Program-made: the position numbers and the translations under genes
Notes under the pieces: generated by a model
The model's input: only the letters and a program-made list of their open reading frames with translations
Database searches by the model: none
What the model was told of the DNA's origin: nothing
Shown: piece by piece, positions 20,765 to 34,488 of the stretch
How the letters are laid out: each line of letters opens with the position of its first letter
How positions within the stretch are numbered: the stretch's first letter is position 1
NCBI GenBank assembly: GCA_033065855.1
Contig: JAVXUO010002275.1
Location: 248,001 to 312,000, forward strand
Origin: Escallonia rubra
Lineage: Eukaryota > Streptophyta > Magnoliopsida > Escalloniales > Escalloniaceae
DNA length: 64,000 nt
Direction: 5' to 3'

Positions 20765-23745
20765 CACTGACGCGGTACACTTTACCAAAAGGAAGTGTTT
20801 GATCACATGGCTTTTGCTCAAGTGACGTAGAGGGGTCAAGCATGATGAAGGCATTTCCCCTGGGGGTATGGGGTATGCCATAGCTTTGTTCTGGCATTTA
20901 TCGAATATCCTCTTGCTCTCACTACTTTGAAGGAGTGGGCAGTTTAGTTTGAACTACAACGAGGCATGTAATTTGGATTCGCTTTGAGTTGAGCGCCAAA
21001 GTTTGTGTATATGTAATTTTGAACGATATTTAGCCCGCAATGTTACTCCCACGGTTTTGATATGATTATTATTGCATTTCTAATCCAACAAACCCTTCAC
21101 GAGATGTATGTGAATGTTCTACAGATGAGCCCAGCAGCATATTTTCTTCATTTATGTCAATGATTTGGTCGAGCCTAGTATTGTGTTGCTCGTGTTCATT
21201 TCGACTAGTTCTTGCGAGTTCAAAGCAAAACTTGGTTTTGACTCGTTTTTCTCGTATTTGTCGAACAAGCTTGAGCCAGACTCGCTGGTAAAATTCAAGC
21301 GAAGTTGAGTACCTTAATCTAAAGAGTTCTTGAGGTAGCCCCTAACTCTTGCTTTGAGTACTCGGGCTTGATTCTACGGCATGTTTTCACTGATGACCAG
21401 TTTTTCAAGGAATAGTATTGTTGGGTCTTCATGCAGAACCAGTAGTGCAAAACGAGTATCGCTGTTGTAACAATAACTTCGCAAAAACTTTTCCGTACCA
21501 GGTAATGGCAAACTTATATAGAGATTTGAAATGGATTCTCGTTTAGAACGAGAACGAAACGAAAGACGAAATCTTCAAGATTTTTTCTTTTTTTAGTTAT
21601 TGATTGTACTTGATCAATGGTCTAGTTTAAAATTGGAAGGAAGGTATCCAAGGTCTCGTCCCATATTCCCCTGACACAACTTGCATCAGGGACAACTCTT
21701 GAAGTTGCCATTGCACGTGAGCTTATTTTCTATGGTCTTTGTACGTACGACCGACCTAAAGCAATTTTCTTCCTTTTAACAACCATCACTAAGCACACAC
21801 AGTATTATATTGCTCTGCACGTGTGCACTCTGTAACTTTGTTCCTGGGAAAGGGGTAATGGACTCATATGTCAATAAAGACACCAGCTTTCAGCCTCTCT
21901 CTTGTGTAATCATTACTGCCTCTGGCCTCTGATTTGGCAAAGAAAACTTTGGGTAAAAAGCATTAGCATTATAAACACATGGAATATAAGCAGAAAAAAA
22001 TTACTTTTACTTTTGGCTATGCTTTTGTACACTTTTTTTTGTCGCTGTAAATGTACCTCGAGAACAAGTTTTAACTTTTTAATGAGATGTGAACGGGTGA
22101 ATCGGTATATTAGGCAGTGGAAATGGCTCCTCCCTGCAATTAAACCGCTTTCAGCAGAAGTCAAGCTCTCCATATGGCCTATGAAGTACACCGCGAACGC
22201 AGAATTATTTTACTGGAAAAATATCGTTTAAGTGCTTTTAGGAGAAGTTAAGCTCCCCGAATAGTGAAAGGAAATACACTTCAAATTTAGAGTCAGTTTT
22301 ACGAGTAACCCTTAAGTTAAAAGCTCTAAACACGCCGTTTTTGGCTGAGTATTCCACCTCGATTGGAATGACAGGGGGATCGGATGATAGCACGAGGTGA
22401 GACTAGGACACGGGGTAGATGTTATTTATGGACTTTTTGTTGGAGTGGATGGGATGTGCACTTAAAATGCTATCAAAACTACTAGGGGTCCAATATCACA
22501 TATATGACTTTGAATTAGGAGGCACTGGCCATCACAGATCTACCATTACTTTGATTATGATTTCTGAGAGCAAGTATGACCTGTTTTCATCATGTTCAAA
22601 ACATAAGAAATGGATTAGGTTAAAGGGAAACCATTTCACAACACCTAATGTTTTGTCCTCAAAGAGATGGTTTATGGTTCCATTTGGGTGCTTGTACCAT
22701 GTTTAATACAAGCACTAGCGTTGGATACTCCTAAGTCCCAATATTTTGAGCACTGGGGCAGCATTCCCACTATTCTCATTTACAGTAATGCCTTCTTTAT
22801 TTATTCAATGTCGCCAGTCATGCTTGTTAAACTTTGTTTAACCTGTCAAGATTAGTTAATCATGATTGAAAATGTTGCCATTATTTTCTGTTCGGTTTTG
22901 TTTCATAGTAATTTTCCATTTTTGGAATTCACTTCTCAAGAAGAAACAGAGCAGAAGAAGGGGAGTTTCAATGAGAAGTCACAAAATGGAAATCACTTCA
23001 TCCACAGTTAGACAGATACTACCAACAAGAAAAGGCATACGAAAAGGCTATATCAAACTTGGACCTTTCTCTTGAAATGTCTCTCAGTTTTCCACCTCCC
23101 TTTTGGGCAATGGCTACAAGGCAAACACTAGATGGTGAAGTCACAGTTACATGAAGTAACTAATCCTAGCATGCTTGTTGCGAGTTTTTTTCTTTTTGGC
23201 AATAAATGAAGCGTATATGACTATATGAGTATCAGTCAGACAGTGCCTTATATTTGAGTGGGGTCAGAGAGTGAGTGCCTCGTCAATGGAAAATGACATG
23301 GTGCTAACATGTCATAAATGTGGACAATCAATGCGAGTTTGTCATTCAATTTTAAGATGAGACGGTCTTGCAAAGTTTTTGCACTTTGATGCTTTTTTTT
23401 ATCACCAACTCTCACTCTCCATAGGACATCTTTCTCCCTCACTCCTTGAATTGACTTGCATTGCATTCAAATCAACCCCTCAGATTCTGCTTCGATTAAC
23501 TCAATCATCTCATGCCTTTTATATCAGTAATAATCAACTTTCCTACTGTTCAAGTACTTTAAAGTTTAAACTTGCCCACCTCCTACATATAGGTCTTCAC
23601 TGTTTTGTCACTTGATCACCCACCCATGCCCTTTTTCTACATAATAATTTGATTTTCTCTGAACAAACTCTCAACTTGGAAACATTTCTTTAGGTCTGGT
23701 CTGGTGGGTATTGATCATTCTTGGGTTTCGAGTATTTCATTTGCT
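20765..23745. other. Intergenic region between CDPK and the recombinase-like gene
   Basis: This holds the kinase 3' untranslated region, probably a few hundred bases, and then AT-rich DNA without a recognisable gene. The open frames here (21902-22231, 22419-22706 and 22667-22855) are short and unlike known proteins. The last few hundred bases before 23746 are pyrimidine-rich and probably hold the promoter and leader of the next gene. Confidence 0.55.
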
Positions 23746-26700
23746 ATGGTGGAGCTAAAGTCTTGTGCAAGCTTGGTGAATGCTTCTGCATTATGTGGTA
23801 TAGAGCAAGAAGTGAAAGGTGGAGAAATGAGTGCCAACGCTGTTGTTGCAGAAATGTCAGCAGAGTTAGAAAAGGAAAGGCAGAAGAATGCAGTGCTTAA
23901 GGAAAGGATATCTCTTCTTGAAGCTCAAATACAAGACTTCATTATGCTCTCAAATGGACAAGTATGATTCACCACTTCATATTTCGGTTCTTTCCCTTGT
24001 TCACTTGTTTCTTTTTTGTATATTTGCTTTCTGTTGAACATCCACTGAAGGTTGTATTGTATTCTTATCTGCTTTCAATCAATATTTACACCAGAAAAGT
24101 GGTGCATTTTGACTGTTAAGAGGTTATCTTTTCCTTTGCTTTTAAACAAGACCAGAGAAAACTAGATGAAATGGACAGTCTGAAATTAAGTGGCATTTTT
24201 TTTCTTAAATTTTGGAAGTTAATAGATTGAAGAAATCTAGTAGATTATATCTTGAAGCTTTCGCTTGCACACACGCTATCATGCATTTGAAAACACAGTT
24301 GGAACCTTATGGTTTATTTCCGTAGTGGATTGAAAAGGAAAGATGCGATACTGTAAGTATCTACATCAGATTAGAAACAAATTTGGAACAAAATTATCAT
24401 AGAGCCAATAGTAAAGATGCATTATAACATGCTGAATCTGTTTATGTTTCCGTCTCTACATTCCGTTGAGGATGGGTGACATTTTTCTACATTGCAATGT
24501 TGATCACATTTTCTATGCTGAAATTTTAGATTGGAGTAAAAATTTATCATGACATACAACAGTAGAGGTTGATTGCATGAGGTGTTTCTCTCAATGAGGG
24601 AGACAAAATTTTGAATGGCACAGATCACCAACTTTTATATTCTGCATGATAGGAAAGTAAAGTGATCATATTAATCACCAGGAAGGGATATCACTTATTC
24701 TCCATATGGTTCTCACTTAACTGTGTGCTCAGCTCCATTTCAAAGATTTGATAAAGAGTAACCATTGTACTCAGTTTGACAGCGGATAATTTATCAGATT
24801 TGTTTTCTTTTCTTTGTATCTGGGCAACTTTAAGTTTGTTTTGAGCCTGTTATAACATACGTAGATTACTTTCAGTTGAGTCTAAATATATGCATTCATC
24901 TGCTGTACTCTCTTGTTATAAAATTGCTTGAAATCTAGTCTTTTGACATTTGAAGTAGGCTAAAAATATTGATTATTCACGCTATCATACTATTCATGTC
25001 TTATGAACATCCACTGTTTCAGGGTAATTGTTCGAGTGGAAGGGAAAGAAGCTTCAAGAAGTTCAAGAGACAAAAGGTAAAACGCAGTAGTGAGGAAATT
25101 GAAGCACAGAAACTGGCCTCAGAAACACAATGCATGCGGCCCAAAGATGCAAACCGCCTAATCAACTGGATGAGCACATATGACACTCGGTTATTTCATT
25201 TTAGAGATGGAGATTCTGCTGCCAATTGTGATGATACATATGATACTGACAATTGCCATGATACATATGATACTGACAATTGCCATGATGAATACTTCGA
25301 TGGGAATGAGATCAACGTTGACCATACAGAAACAGAAAATGGGAACAAAGAAGAAGCTGCTAGTGAAATAAAAGAGCTCCTAGAAGGTGTTCGGAAGGAA
25401 ATAGATGTGTCATGCAAGGCCGTTTCCTCTGGGGATCAGGTTGACTCAGCATTTCTACATGTAAACCAAGGCTCGAAAGAAGATATAAATGAACTGAACA
25501 AACACGATACGGGGGAACTTAAAGCTAATGGAGAATACCAGGCATTAACAAAGATCTTGTCAATGCAGAAAAAGCCCCCAAAGGTGGCCTTTTGTCCCAA
25601 GGAAGTTAAGAAAATTATTAACCTGGAAGAGCTTTTACAGGAAAATGCTCAGTCACACACCATTAGGAAAATCATAGTTTTTGCTTCTCTTGGTATCAGG
25701 CATGGCTGTGAAGATATGTATGAGTTGGACTTTAATCACTTTAGCATTGTAAAGAAGGGAGAGCCCTATGTATCTTCATCAGATCCTGGGGTAAGCTACT
25801 TAATTTACCAACTTCTTGCTTCCATAGTCATTATAGTATTGTACAGCAAAGTTGCTAGATAATTTTGTAGCCATTATCATATATAGGGGTGCTTTTCTTT
25901 TCTTCCTTTAGGGCTTTAGAAGTTCACCCCTAAGCTTATATCCTAGAGATTTTTTTGAATCATACCCTTGTTGGATTCAGTGAACCGAGTCTAGAGCTCT
26001 GCTGGTTCCTTCCTAGAAGGCTTCTCCTCCAAGATGTGAAATGCAATGTAAAACACAGTTAACTCATTTTATTTTCGTCAGATGTCACATGTTCCTTGCA
26101 CTGTATTACAAGTTCCCCCTAACAACTGCATTGTCAAGCTGCAAAAGTTTCAAAACTTAGTTCTTGATCCAAAAAGTTGATTTCGTATCAGGAGCATGTT
26201 TTATATGAGAATCCCGGAGTACAGAGGAAGGTCTTCTATCCCAATCGACAGAACCAAACATTATGTCCTCTTCGTATACTTGAACAGGAGAGAGCTATGC
26301 GGCCATCTGATACTAGCTGCCCATCATGCTTATTTTTGTGCATCAAATACGGAGGAAGGACTCGAAACCTTCCCCAAAATGAGTAAGTTGATCTGCAATT
26401 CCATAATATCATTTATCTGCTTGATCATTTGCATGGAAAGACTTTTGTTCGTCATCTAACTACCCCAAGATTGCGCCTCCTGCACTGGACCGCCATCTAT
26501 GTTGTTCAATATTAACCTATAAAACGAGAATCTGGGGGATTGTATCAGTTAAATAAGACCCAAGCCGATGCAGAATTCTGAATCTTGCTGCAGTTTTCCA
26601 CTTCCATTATGACAGAAAGTATTTGTGATCTTCCTTTCAGATATGTCAGGCAGCGAATGGGAAGAAACAAGCTAAAGTCCTTTGGGCCAGTTATTTGTCG

Positions 26701-28458
26701 GATGGCGCTGCTAGTCCACACTCGCGGCGGAAGCTTCTTCTTCAAGGCCTTGGGTATCACGCTTTTGTTCATGGCTGGTTTTCCAGATGACCTCGTGCAA
26801 AAGGAAACTAAATACAGGAACTTGGACATCCTTCAAAAGTACTACAGGTACACTAGATTCTAGTTGGGGTGTGTTACTAATGAAGTAGGTGGTAGGATAG
26901 TTTTTTATTGCCAGGATCAACGTGAAATAATTCACCAAAAGGCGATAGGGTGATTGATCTTAAAGTAGTATCCTGTAATTAGCATACTCATATTCTCTTA
27001 AGCTTAAGCCGTGTTCAGAATGGAATAGATCAGTGGTATCAGAATTTTGTGGTTAATTTGCATCATAATGTGAATGAACAATGTTATTTCTTCAATAAGA
27101 ATATTTAGGAATGACATGTAGGTTCCAAGATTAGAGCTGTCTGCCATTGAGGTCAACTTCCTTGTTGCTTGTTTTTAATCAAAAGGTGTCTTCTGAGAGC
27201 TCTAAATTCTTTCGTCATACTGAACAAGCTTTTCAATTCACAACATTCTTTGTGCAGGACAGATGCGGATGCTGAGGGGGAGGAATTGTTTTTTACACAG
27301 CCAATGCCTTGTGATACTGTAAGATCACATGCCCATCATACATTTTGTTGTCTTGATCTATCGTTGTTTCAGGCTTTTCGTGCAAACGATAGACTTAAAA
27401 AAACTCTATTGCCAAGTTTAGTACAACCGTGATTAGGAATCAATTGGTTACGGCTCTATGAACAAGTGCTCCAAAATTTCTACTCACTGATACGGGCACT
27501 TATTAAGTGAGTCAGCCAATGAACCGACTCTGGGACGAGTTTTCGAATTTCTTGAACCTTGTTGCAACTTAGGTCCTATAGATTTGAAGGACATTATCTT
27601 TTTCCAAATGCACAGGGCATGTGATGTCTAACAAAATACTCCCCTTCATTACTACTACCGCCTACTTCAACACCATATACCCTGCCTACTTCAAGCCCTA
27701 GCAGCATATCTTGTATTCTGGTGATGCTACGGATTAGGCATATACACTATTTTTTGGTAATGATGGCATAATAGCACTTATTGTCTTTGTTTGAGCATTT
27801 GCTGTATCTATAAGATGACACAAGTGCAACTTATTTATTTTTCTTTCAGAATGCTTGTCCTGGTTTTCCACAGTTAGCTGGAAAGAAGACCTTAATAAAA
27901 TCAAAAGGCAAGAAACACCCAAGTTCAGTCAGTAAGCTTCACAATCCACAGAAAGTCTCAACTGTGGAATCAGCCCCTTCAACCTTTGCACCTCCTACAC
28001 AATTTGGGCTAATGGGGTATACCTCCATCCAAACACATGCAATGACAGCGTTCCAGTCGATGCCATCTCAGACTCCAGCAGACTCTCCACCCGCACTTTC
28101 AAATCCTTCGATCAAAAGTGCTGCTCCTAAGCATAACCACCATAACAGTTACTCATATCCAGTTCCTCCACCACATCCAGCAAATTCTTTTATGCCCATG
28201 ATGTATTGGTCTTCCCCTAATGTATTCCCTCCTTGCACTTATTCACCTTCATATGGTTACCCAACTTTTCCTCCTGCTGGCAACTACATTCCTATCCATC
28301 CACTGCCTTTCTACTGCCACACCTCATGCAATTCTTTAGTCCCAAAACCGGTACTAGGCAGCGGCAGAAGTTATGCAGCCTCAGCCCAAACTGATGGCGA
28401 TTCTAACAGCAGTTCAAATACTACACATCCTTATGAGGACCAAACAAAGCTAATTTGA
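23746..28458 (+). CDS. Plant protein with a degenerate tyrosine-recombinase-like (Crypton-like) core
   Basis: Six exons give 683 aa: 23746-23961, 25023-25790, 26192-26382, 26641-26847, 27258-27318 and 27850-28458. All borders are GT-AG and in phase. Residues about 35-68 form a coiled coil. A basic segment (about 78-95) and an acidic, repeat-bearing region follow. Residues about 285-461 look like a tyrosine-recombinase catalytic domain of the Crypton/DUF3504 kind: FASLGIRHGCEDMYEL (R298 at the Arg I place), RKVFYPN...CPLRILEQ...RPSD, then YVRQRMGRNKL, then LGITLLFMAGFPDDLV and a closing LDILQKYYR (Y459/Y460). The usual H-x-x-R box appears altered (F-F-F-K at 424-427, or HTR at 418-420), so DNA cutting is doubtful. 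The tail (about 482-683) is Pro/Ser/Tyr-rich and disordered. A nuclear DNA-binding role is a guess. Gene structure is secure; the fold call is inference. Confidence 0.72.
25231..25284 (+). repeat. In-frame 27-bp tandem repeat in exon 2 of the recombinase-like gene
   Basis: Two perfect or near-perfect 27-bp units (25231-25257 and 25258-25284) encode a nine-residue acidic unit, DTYDTDNCH, twice in a row. The repeat keeps the frame, so the copy number could vary without breaking the protein. Confidence 0.9.
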
Positions 28459-29873
28459 TGAACCAGCTACACATCAGGTATTATGTGTAAGATCATTCCT
28501 GGAAATTGGTACTTGTAGAATGGGTGCAGTTTACTGCCCCTTCGTGCCTCATTTGCTGTAACAGGTCGTACTCAATAAACTTAATGCTATCTTGTGTGCC
28601 AATTTTGTGGGGACGTGGTCCTGGATAGCACTTGTACATTATGAAGGCAACAAAGTGGTCCTGTAATCACAAATGAACGTGTTTCTTTTCCCGTGTCTAC
28701 TACTCGATCAAGTATAGAAGACTAGTCTTGGGCATGAGTGGCTAGTGCCCCCCACTGGTTGAGACTTCTGTCCTTCCAAAGCTCATTGATCAGTCTTCTG
28801 GTGTGATGAATCCAGATCCAGTAACTGCAATGAGTGGTGGAAGAAGAAGAAGTTTGCTCATTATTTTGTCAAATGAATTCCAAGTCCTTTTCCAATGGTA
28901 AAAAGCTGAACTCAATTTAGTCCTGATAACTTTAAAGCATTGTTTATTTGAATTATGAAAGAACTGACAAGCAACTAGATGAGATGACTTATTTGTAGTT
29001 TCAGATCTGTATTATAACTAGATGAGATGACTCATTCTTGACAAAAGGAAGATGATTTCATACACCCAATCAACTTTAGAACTAGGCCATCAAAAACCAC
29101 CATATTTTTGGGTTAAGCACGATATTCATCGTGTTATTCAATCTTTAACAACTTGAGCTTTTACATCAAGGGGTAGCGTGGGTTTGACAAGGTACTCTCA
29201 CAACTTGAGCTTTTAGATCAAGGAGTAACGTGGGTTGACAAGGTACCAAATTCAATGAAAGTGAACTCATCTGTCCCTCCCCATTTTTTTGTTGTTGTTG
29301 TTTTTGTTAGGCATTCAATCCCTTTCTCAGGAATTCATTACATTTACCAGTCACTAAATATCATCACATAATTAAGGACATAAATAAGGATAAAGTCATG
29401 TCTGCTTATGTTAGGGAATCTTATCCTCTGGGCCTGACTTTGCTTTTATATGATTTCTCTAACTTTGAGAGCCATAGCCTGCTTTTTCTTGAGTCATTGA
29501 ATTTGTTTTCTTATGAGAATGGGTCTTCATTGGATTCCAAATCTAAACCAGTAGCCATCACCGTGACATTAAATTACACAGAGCATTGTGTGCATGAATC
29601 ATGAACAATAAAAAGTCATCATTACAATTCATGCATCATACACCATCACCACCTTCAATCCACACATACATACATCCATTCGTCCCAACATCAACCCCAA
29701 ATCCTTACAACAGAAGGCACTAAAAGCAGTTCAAGCATGGTCTCCTCCATCTCCATGCCACTCATTAAAACAACCACAGCTTTAAAGTTTGAAACATAAC
29801 CCCCACCATGAGACCCCCCCCCCCCCATTTTATTATGCAACTCACCCTTGTTTCATCACAGTGCAAGAGCCCC
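28459..29873. other. Convergent intergenic region with short repeats
   Basis: This is the 3' region shared by two convergent genes. The 3' end of the upstream plus-strand gene includes an AATAAA-like signal (CAATAAAC near 28574). A direct repeat of about 54 bp occupies 29148-29250; each copy has CAACTTGAGCTTTTA, then ATCAAGG, then AACGTGGG or AGCGTGGG, then TTGACAAGGTAC. A run of 13 C lies at 29814-29826. No gene seen. Confidence 0.6.
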
Positions 29874-32037
29874 TCAGTTGTGCTTGTTTGCAAGATTGCA
29901 CTGCATTCTGATCTCACCCTTGGTGCCAGTGAGAGGGTTGTTCTCAGTTAGAATGGTGATGGCTCTTCCAAACTCCTTGAAGAAGTAGGGTTGGCTCTTG
30001 GCCATTTTCTTCACATAGGGCTTGGTTCTCTTGTCTGTGGCTAGCTGATGGTCCACCATCAACAAGCCCTTGTTGTCCAATATGTTCCTGTAGTAGTTAT
30101 TGTCTAGCACCATGGGTGTGCCTCTGTCATTCCTCACATACTGCACAGCCTTGGGGTCGGGGATCTGGTCTGGGCACTTGTGGAGCATGTGGTCAATGTG
30201 GTCAGGGTTGAAGGCAGGGTCAACCTCTGGGTACAATCGGTGAACCAACTTCACACAGTGGGTTCGACCAACACTGTGAGAACCTATCAAGTACAAAACA
30301 AAAAATTCATAAGGCAATAACAGATCCGGAGTAAAAAGCCTACTGACTAGTGATTGTGAATTCCCAATTCTTGACTGAATAGAATTGAGCCTGATTTTGT
30401 TAACCATTCGACTCGAAAAAGGAACAACATTATCCTTACAACCTTTGTAACCAATGTTTTGTTTGGTTCAACAAATATTCGTTGCAAAGGTTGTAAGGAC
30501 ACGTTACAAAAATAACTTTTTAATTTCATCCGTTGATTGCACCAAGAGATCCTTATGACCGTAGGATTGAATACGTTTCAATGAATATTATTCTACATTT
30601 ACGGGGTTATGTATGTATGTGCCTGCGTGTGTCGGTGAGAGCGCATGGATGGGGATAGATAGGGTGTATACCTAGCAAGGCAACGACTCCGGGGGTATCG
30701 ATACCCATGGCTCCAAACCTCTCGAGGACAACAGTCATGCTCTCGTTGTGGTCAGGGAGGTATTCCTCCAGAATATCTGCTCTGCTCTTCCTACCATCTC
30801 TCCTTCCAGTTTTGAGAGGGATGTAAGGTCCTCCCAACTGCAAACAAATTCCCAATCAATACTTGACAATATTGATATGCTACCAAATCAAGTAAGCTTG
30901 ATTCATTGCATAAAAACGGAGGTAAAAACAAACTTGTGTAACAACCCTTTTGGGATCTTGTCTTCCTTTCTCAATGGGGGTGGGGTGGGGTGGCGTGGGT
31001 GGGTGGGTGGTTGGTTTAACAGTAACATGCTTTGTTTAGGAAAGTGGGTCTTATAGAATTTCAAAGCACATGGCAGATGAAAGTGAAACTCATCTTTTAT
31101 CCAAGTGAATGAAAAGCGATTTAAGTACAGTTTATGCAGATCTAGTGTATCTGTTGTCAGATATGTGCTGATTTCACCTAAAATAGTATTCACATGGTAG
31201 ATCTCTTAATGAATATACTTGAGAAGATAATAAGAAAATCCTAAGATGGAAAGTTGAACAAAGAAGTGAAAGAAAATTAAAGTTACCGCAACAATGCCAT
31301 CTCTGCCGGACAGCACAAGGATATCAGCACAGGAAACAACTCCAGGGCACTCTCTCTCCACAGCTTCTTTGATGGTCTCAAGGTATCTGAAGTTCCTCAT
31401 TCCAAAGCTCCTGTCTGTCTCCTTCTCAGACAAGGACCTCCTTGTTGAGTCCAGTAGAAGTGAAGCATCACACGACTACACCCAAAAACCACACACAAAC
31501 AGTCCATATCAGTACAAAATGGGGCAACCATTACACAAGACTCTGGCCGGTGCAAGATCTGAAAGGTTATATGTACGCAACCTTACTCAGCTAACATATT
31601 GAGTTTGCATTAGTTCGTAAAAGCCCAGTCCACGAGACTCCCGCAACCAGAAGTCAATAAGGAAGATGAAATGTGCAAATTTTAGTTGTTTCTTGTTTCG
31701 TCTTAGGCCAACAGGTCACAATGGAGCAACCTTATCCTCACACTCACACACACACGCACACGCACACTGGAAAAATATGGGCAAGTGAGGTTGTGGAACA
31801 AACCTGAACAGCACAGTCATGGAAGATGTTCCTCAGCCATGAGAATGCAGTGTTCTTGTGGCGCTTGTAGAGAAGCTTGACCTGTTCCTTGACAATGTCC
31901 TCAGCCTGAGGGCATGAGTCCTTGTAAAAGTTCATAACAAGGCCAGGATCCTCCTCATTTTCTGCAAAAGCTGCAGGGGTGAGGGCAAGAGCAGAGATGG
32001 AAAAGAGGGCAAAGAAGAAGAGAGCTTTGGAACCCAT
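29874..32037 (-). CDS. PRX42: Class III peroxidase, peroxidase 42 type
   Basis: Four exons give 332 aa: 32037-31804, 31475-31287, 30837-30672 and 30283-29874, with consistent phases. This is the classical four-exon layout of plant secreted peroxidases. Start MGSKALFFF opens a signal peptide of about 25 residues ending near PAAFA. The distal haem pocket WLRNIFHDC carries R69 and H73, with SCDASLLLDSTRR after it. The proximal side is LLGSHSVGRTHC with H199. Other marks are RECPGVVSCADILVLSGRDG and RNDRGTPMVLDNNYYRNILD. The sequence matches Arabidopsis PRX42/PRXR1 very closely, including NPLTGTKGEIRMQCN at the C-terminus. It uses H2O2 to oxidise phenolics in the cell wall or apoplast. A CA-rich microsatellite (about 31738-31767) sits in intron 1. 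No defects seen. Confidence 0.96.
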
Positions 32038-34179
32038 GATCTCTCTCACCAAAGGGGCACTGAGTTTTGCATCAGTGGGCATGTTCTTAAATAAAGCAGA
32101 AGGAGCTAAATTTTCACATAAAATAATGAATACCTTATCTTCCATTGAATAGCTTTGGAGGTATGAGACCTACTTTCTGCTTTTTCCTTACCAATTTACC
32201 AGTTCAGCATTCACCACTAGGGTCTAGTTGGGAGACCCATTTTTTCTGATTAATAAGTGACAAAAACTTCAAATTAATTAGTGATGAATTAATGCGATAC
32301 GAGAGATTTTTCTATTTCTCTCGGTCTAGAGAGTCCGTCTCCGCTCACAAACTTTAAGAGTCGATAAAACAACGTGACACATTTTTAAGAGTGGATATTT
32401 TTTATTAACGGTACGTATTGCGGTATAATACCTTGATCTGTCAAAAGTAAATTTTATTAATAAATTTAGGAATCTTTTTGATTTCTTTGAAAATCAATAT
32501 TCTCACTAGAAAACAAAGCGTATTATTAACATTATTCATGTAAGAAAAGACGGAAATAAATATCGAAGTAATATTTAATTTTGTTCCCTATTTCGGTATT
32601 TAAGTGCTAATCTCTCTTATCTCTATATATAGAGGGTCACAAAACCTAGACATATCTCTAGCCGTCCAAAAGATTGGAATGAGATCCAACGTTGATGCTT
32701 TCGTCTCAAAATTAACAATTAGGCTGACTTTTTTTTGTTTCTTGATCACTGTGAAAAGCCGGCTGCTGGCTATATAAACTAAGATGATTTCAATGTAGAA
32801 AAACTGCAGTATCTTCTAGTTTTCCATTTTTTGGGGTTCTACTAAAAATAGAAAGAATCTTTAGAACAAAATTCTTAATCTAGTAAAAGGCACCGCTGAT
32901 AAGTTTTACCGACCAAACATGTCTTAAAAAATGTCTCTTCAAGTTTTGACAAAAGAAGACAAAAACGTTTGTAAAAACATCAAAACGTGACCAAATTTGT
33001 CGCGACACTCCCCGACCATATTGCCACAAGATGCACTTCAAGAGGACCATATGCAAAAGAAAGAAGCAGCTCTTTCGGCCGTTGGATGGGATTGGCGGGT
33101 GCTCCGATCCGCGTATCTCATCCAATGTATTAGTGTTTATGAGCTCACGGAGAGCATCATAGCAAGTCATGTGACAATTTTACGCAAGTTAGCGTGAAAG
33201 AGAAGCATTCAAGGATTTTTTTTATCATATGGTATCATAGTGCATCGCTATACGAGTCCTATTACATTTGCTCGCTTCTTCAATCTAACGGTACTGCATC
33301 CACCAGTTCAGTGATTTGAAGTCGTTGAATATGTTCAGTTGTACTTGTGTTCTTTTGTCAAACTATTTGCAATTCGCGGACAATTAAGAATATTTTTTTT
33401 CTACTTTTAGCGACATAAAAAAAGCATTACCTACAAAATCAATGAAGCGTTACTTATTAATATATAGTAAAAAAACAGCAGATTTGATTGGATCCATTCA
33501 AAGCTGTTCGTCCAAGTCCACTGGGAGACTGTATAAAACAATACATGGAGATAATATATTAAATTTTCAGAATGAGATCCCTAGGGAAACCATGCCTTAA
33601 TTTCACCCATTTTGCACGCAAACTGCACTATAGATGTACGAGTCATTGACGTATGATAAGTAGATAAATCAAATTATTTAAATCAGATTATTCAAATACA
33701 CAAATGGCAAGAATGGTTGACAAAAGTAAAAAAATATGCTACTTTTAGTAATTTCTCTTTTTGTTTCACATCTTTTGCAATCTTCGGGGAAGTGAGTCAT
33801 ATGTAACGCAAACAAGTGCTACCAAAAAGTAAAATTAGCAAGAACAATTGTGCATAAGATATTAGAGTTTTTATTAAGTTATCTGTTGGACCTCAGTCGA
33901 TCATGATTACCAATAAATTGTGTACCCAATTCTTATTAAAGCTTACGTTGTATTGGAGGCATAACTGAGCTAACGTTGTTCCTTCCTTCTCTCTCTCACA
34001 TTTTAAGGGATAAATTTACTCTAGTAGAACGTGCAAGTATTGCATAATCGAGCATTACTTGACCAAATCATATAATACCGTTGGAGTACAGATTGTTGGT
34101 GTGATGAATCGAACATATAAATGCAAAAAAAATTATGTTACAAAATATTTTAACATCTCCAATGATCGAAACCATTATA

Positions 34180-34488
34180 CTCCCTTTGTCCCTACTTAAT
34201 TGATCATATTTTCTTTTTGGAATGTCTAAAAAAATTGGCCACTTTTCAAATTAAGAATGATTATACATGTATTTTTTCATTTTTACCCATCTTAGACTTT
34301 TTGTATTCCAATTTTCTCTCTACATTTAATACCTCCACCAACCAATTTTTCTCTCTCTCACGACTCACTTTCTTTCATCGCTCTCTCTTTCTATCTGTTA
34401 AGTAGAATGAGAAATTCATAAAATATAACTCATATCTTAAATAAGCATGCAGCTCAAAAGTGTTCAAATAAAAAAGAGACGGAGGGAC
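34180..34488. mobile_element. Stowaway-type MITE
   Basis: The ends CTCCCTTTGTCCC and GAGACGGAGGGAC are inverted copies of the Stowaway/mariner consensus (CTCCCTCCGTCCC). A TA dinucleotide borders each side (34178-34179 and 34489-34490), which is the expected TA target duplication. At 309 bp it is a normal MITE size with no coding capacity. It would have been moved by a mariner transposase encoded elsewhere. Confidence 0.8.

Noticed and set aside
20451-20897. 148-codon minus-strand frame
   Set aside because: It is the antisense of CDPK exons 7 and 8, whose EF-hand coding is unmistakable.
26585-26863. Alternative exon frame beginning MLQFSTSIMTESICD
   Set aside because: The same reading frame is used, but the correct exon begins at 26641 after a TTTCAG acceptor; the upstream residues are intron.
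32880-33197. Overlapping open frames on both strands upstream of the peroxidase
   Set aside because: Neither strand gives a recognisable protein and there is no splice or promoter context.
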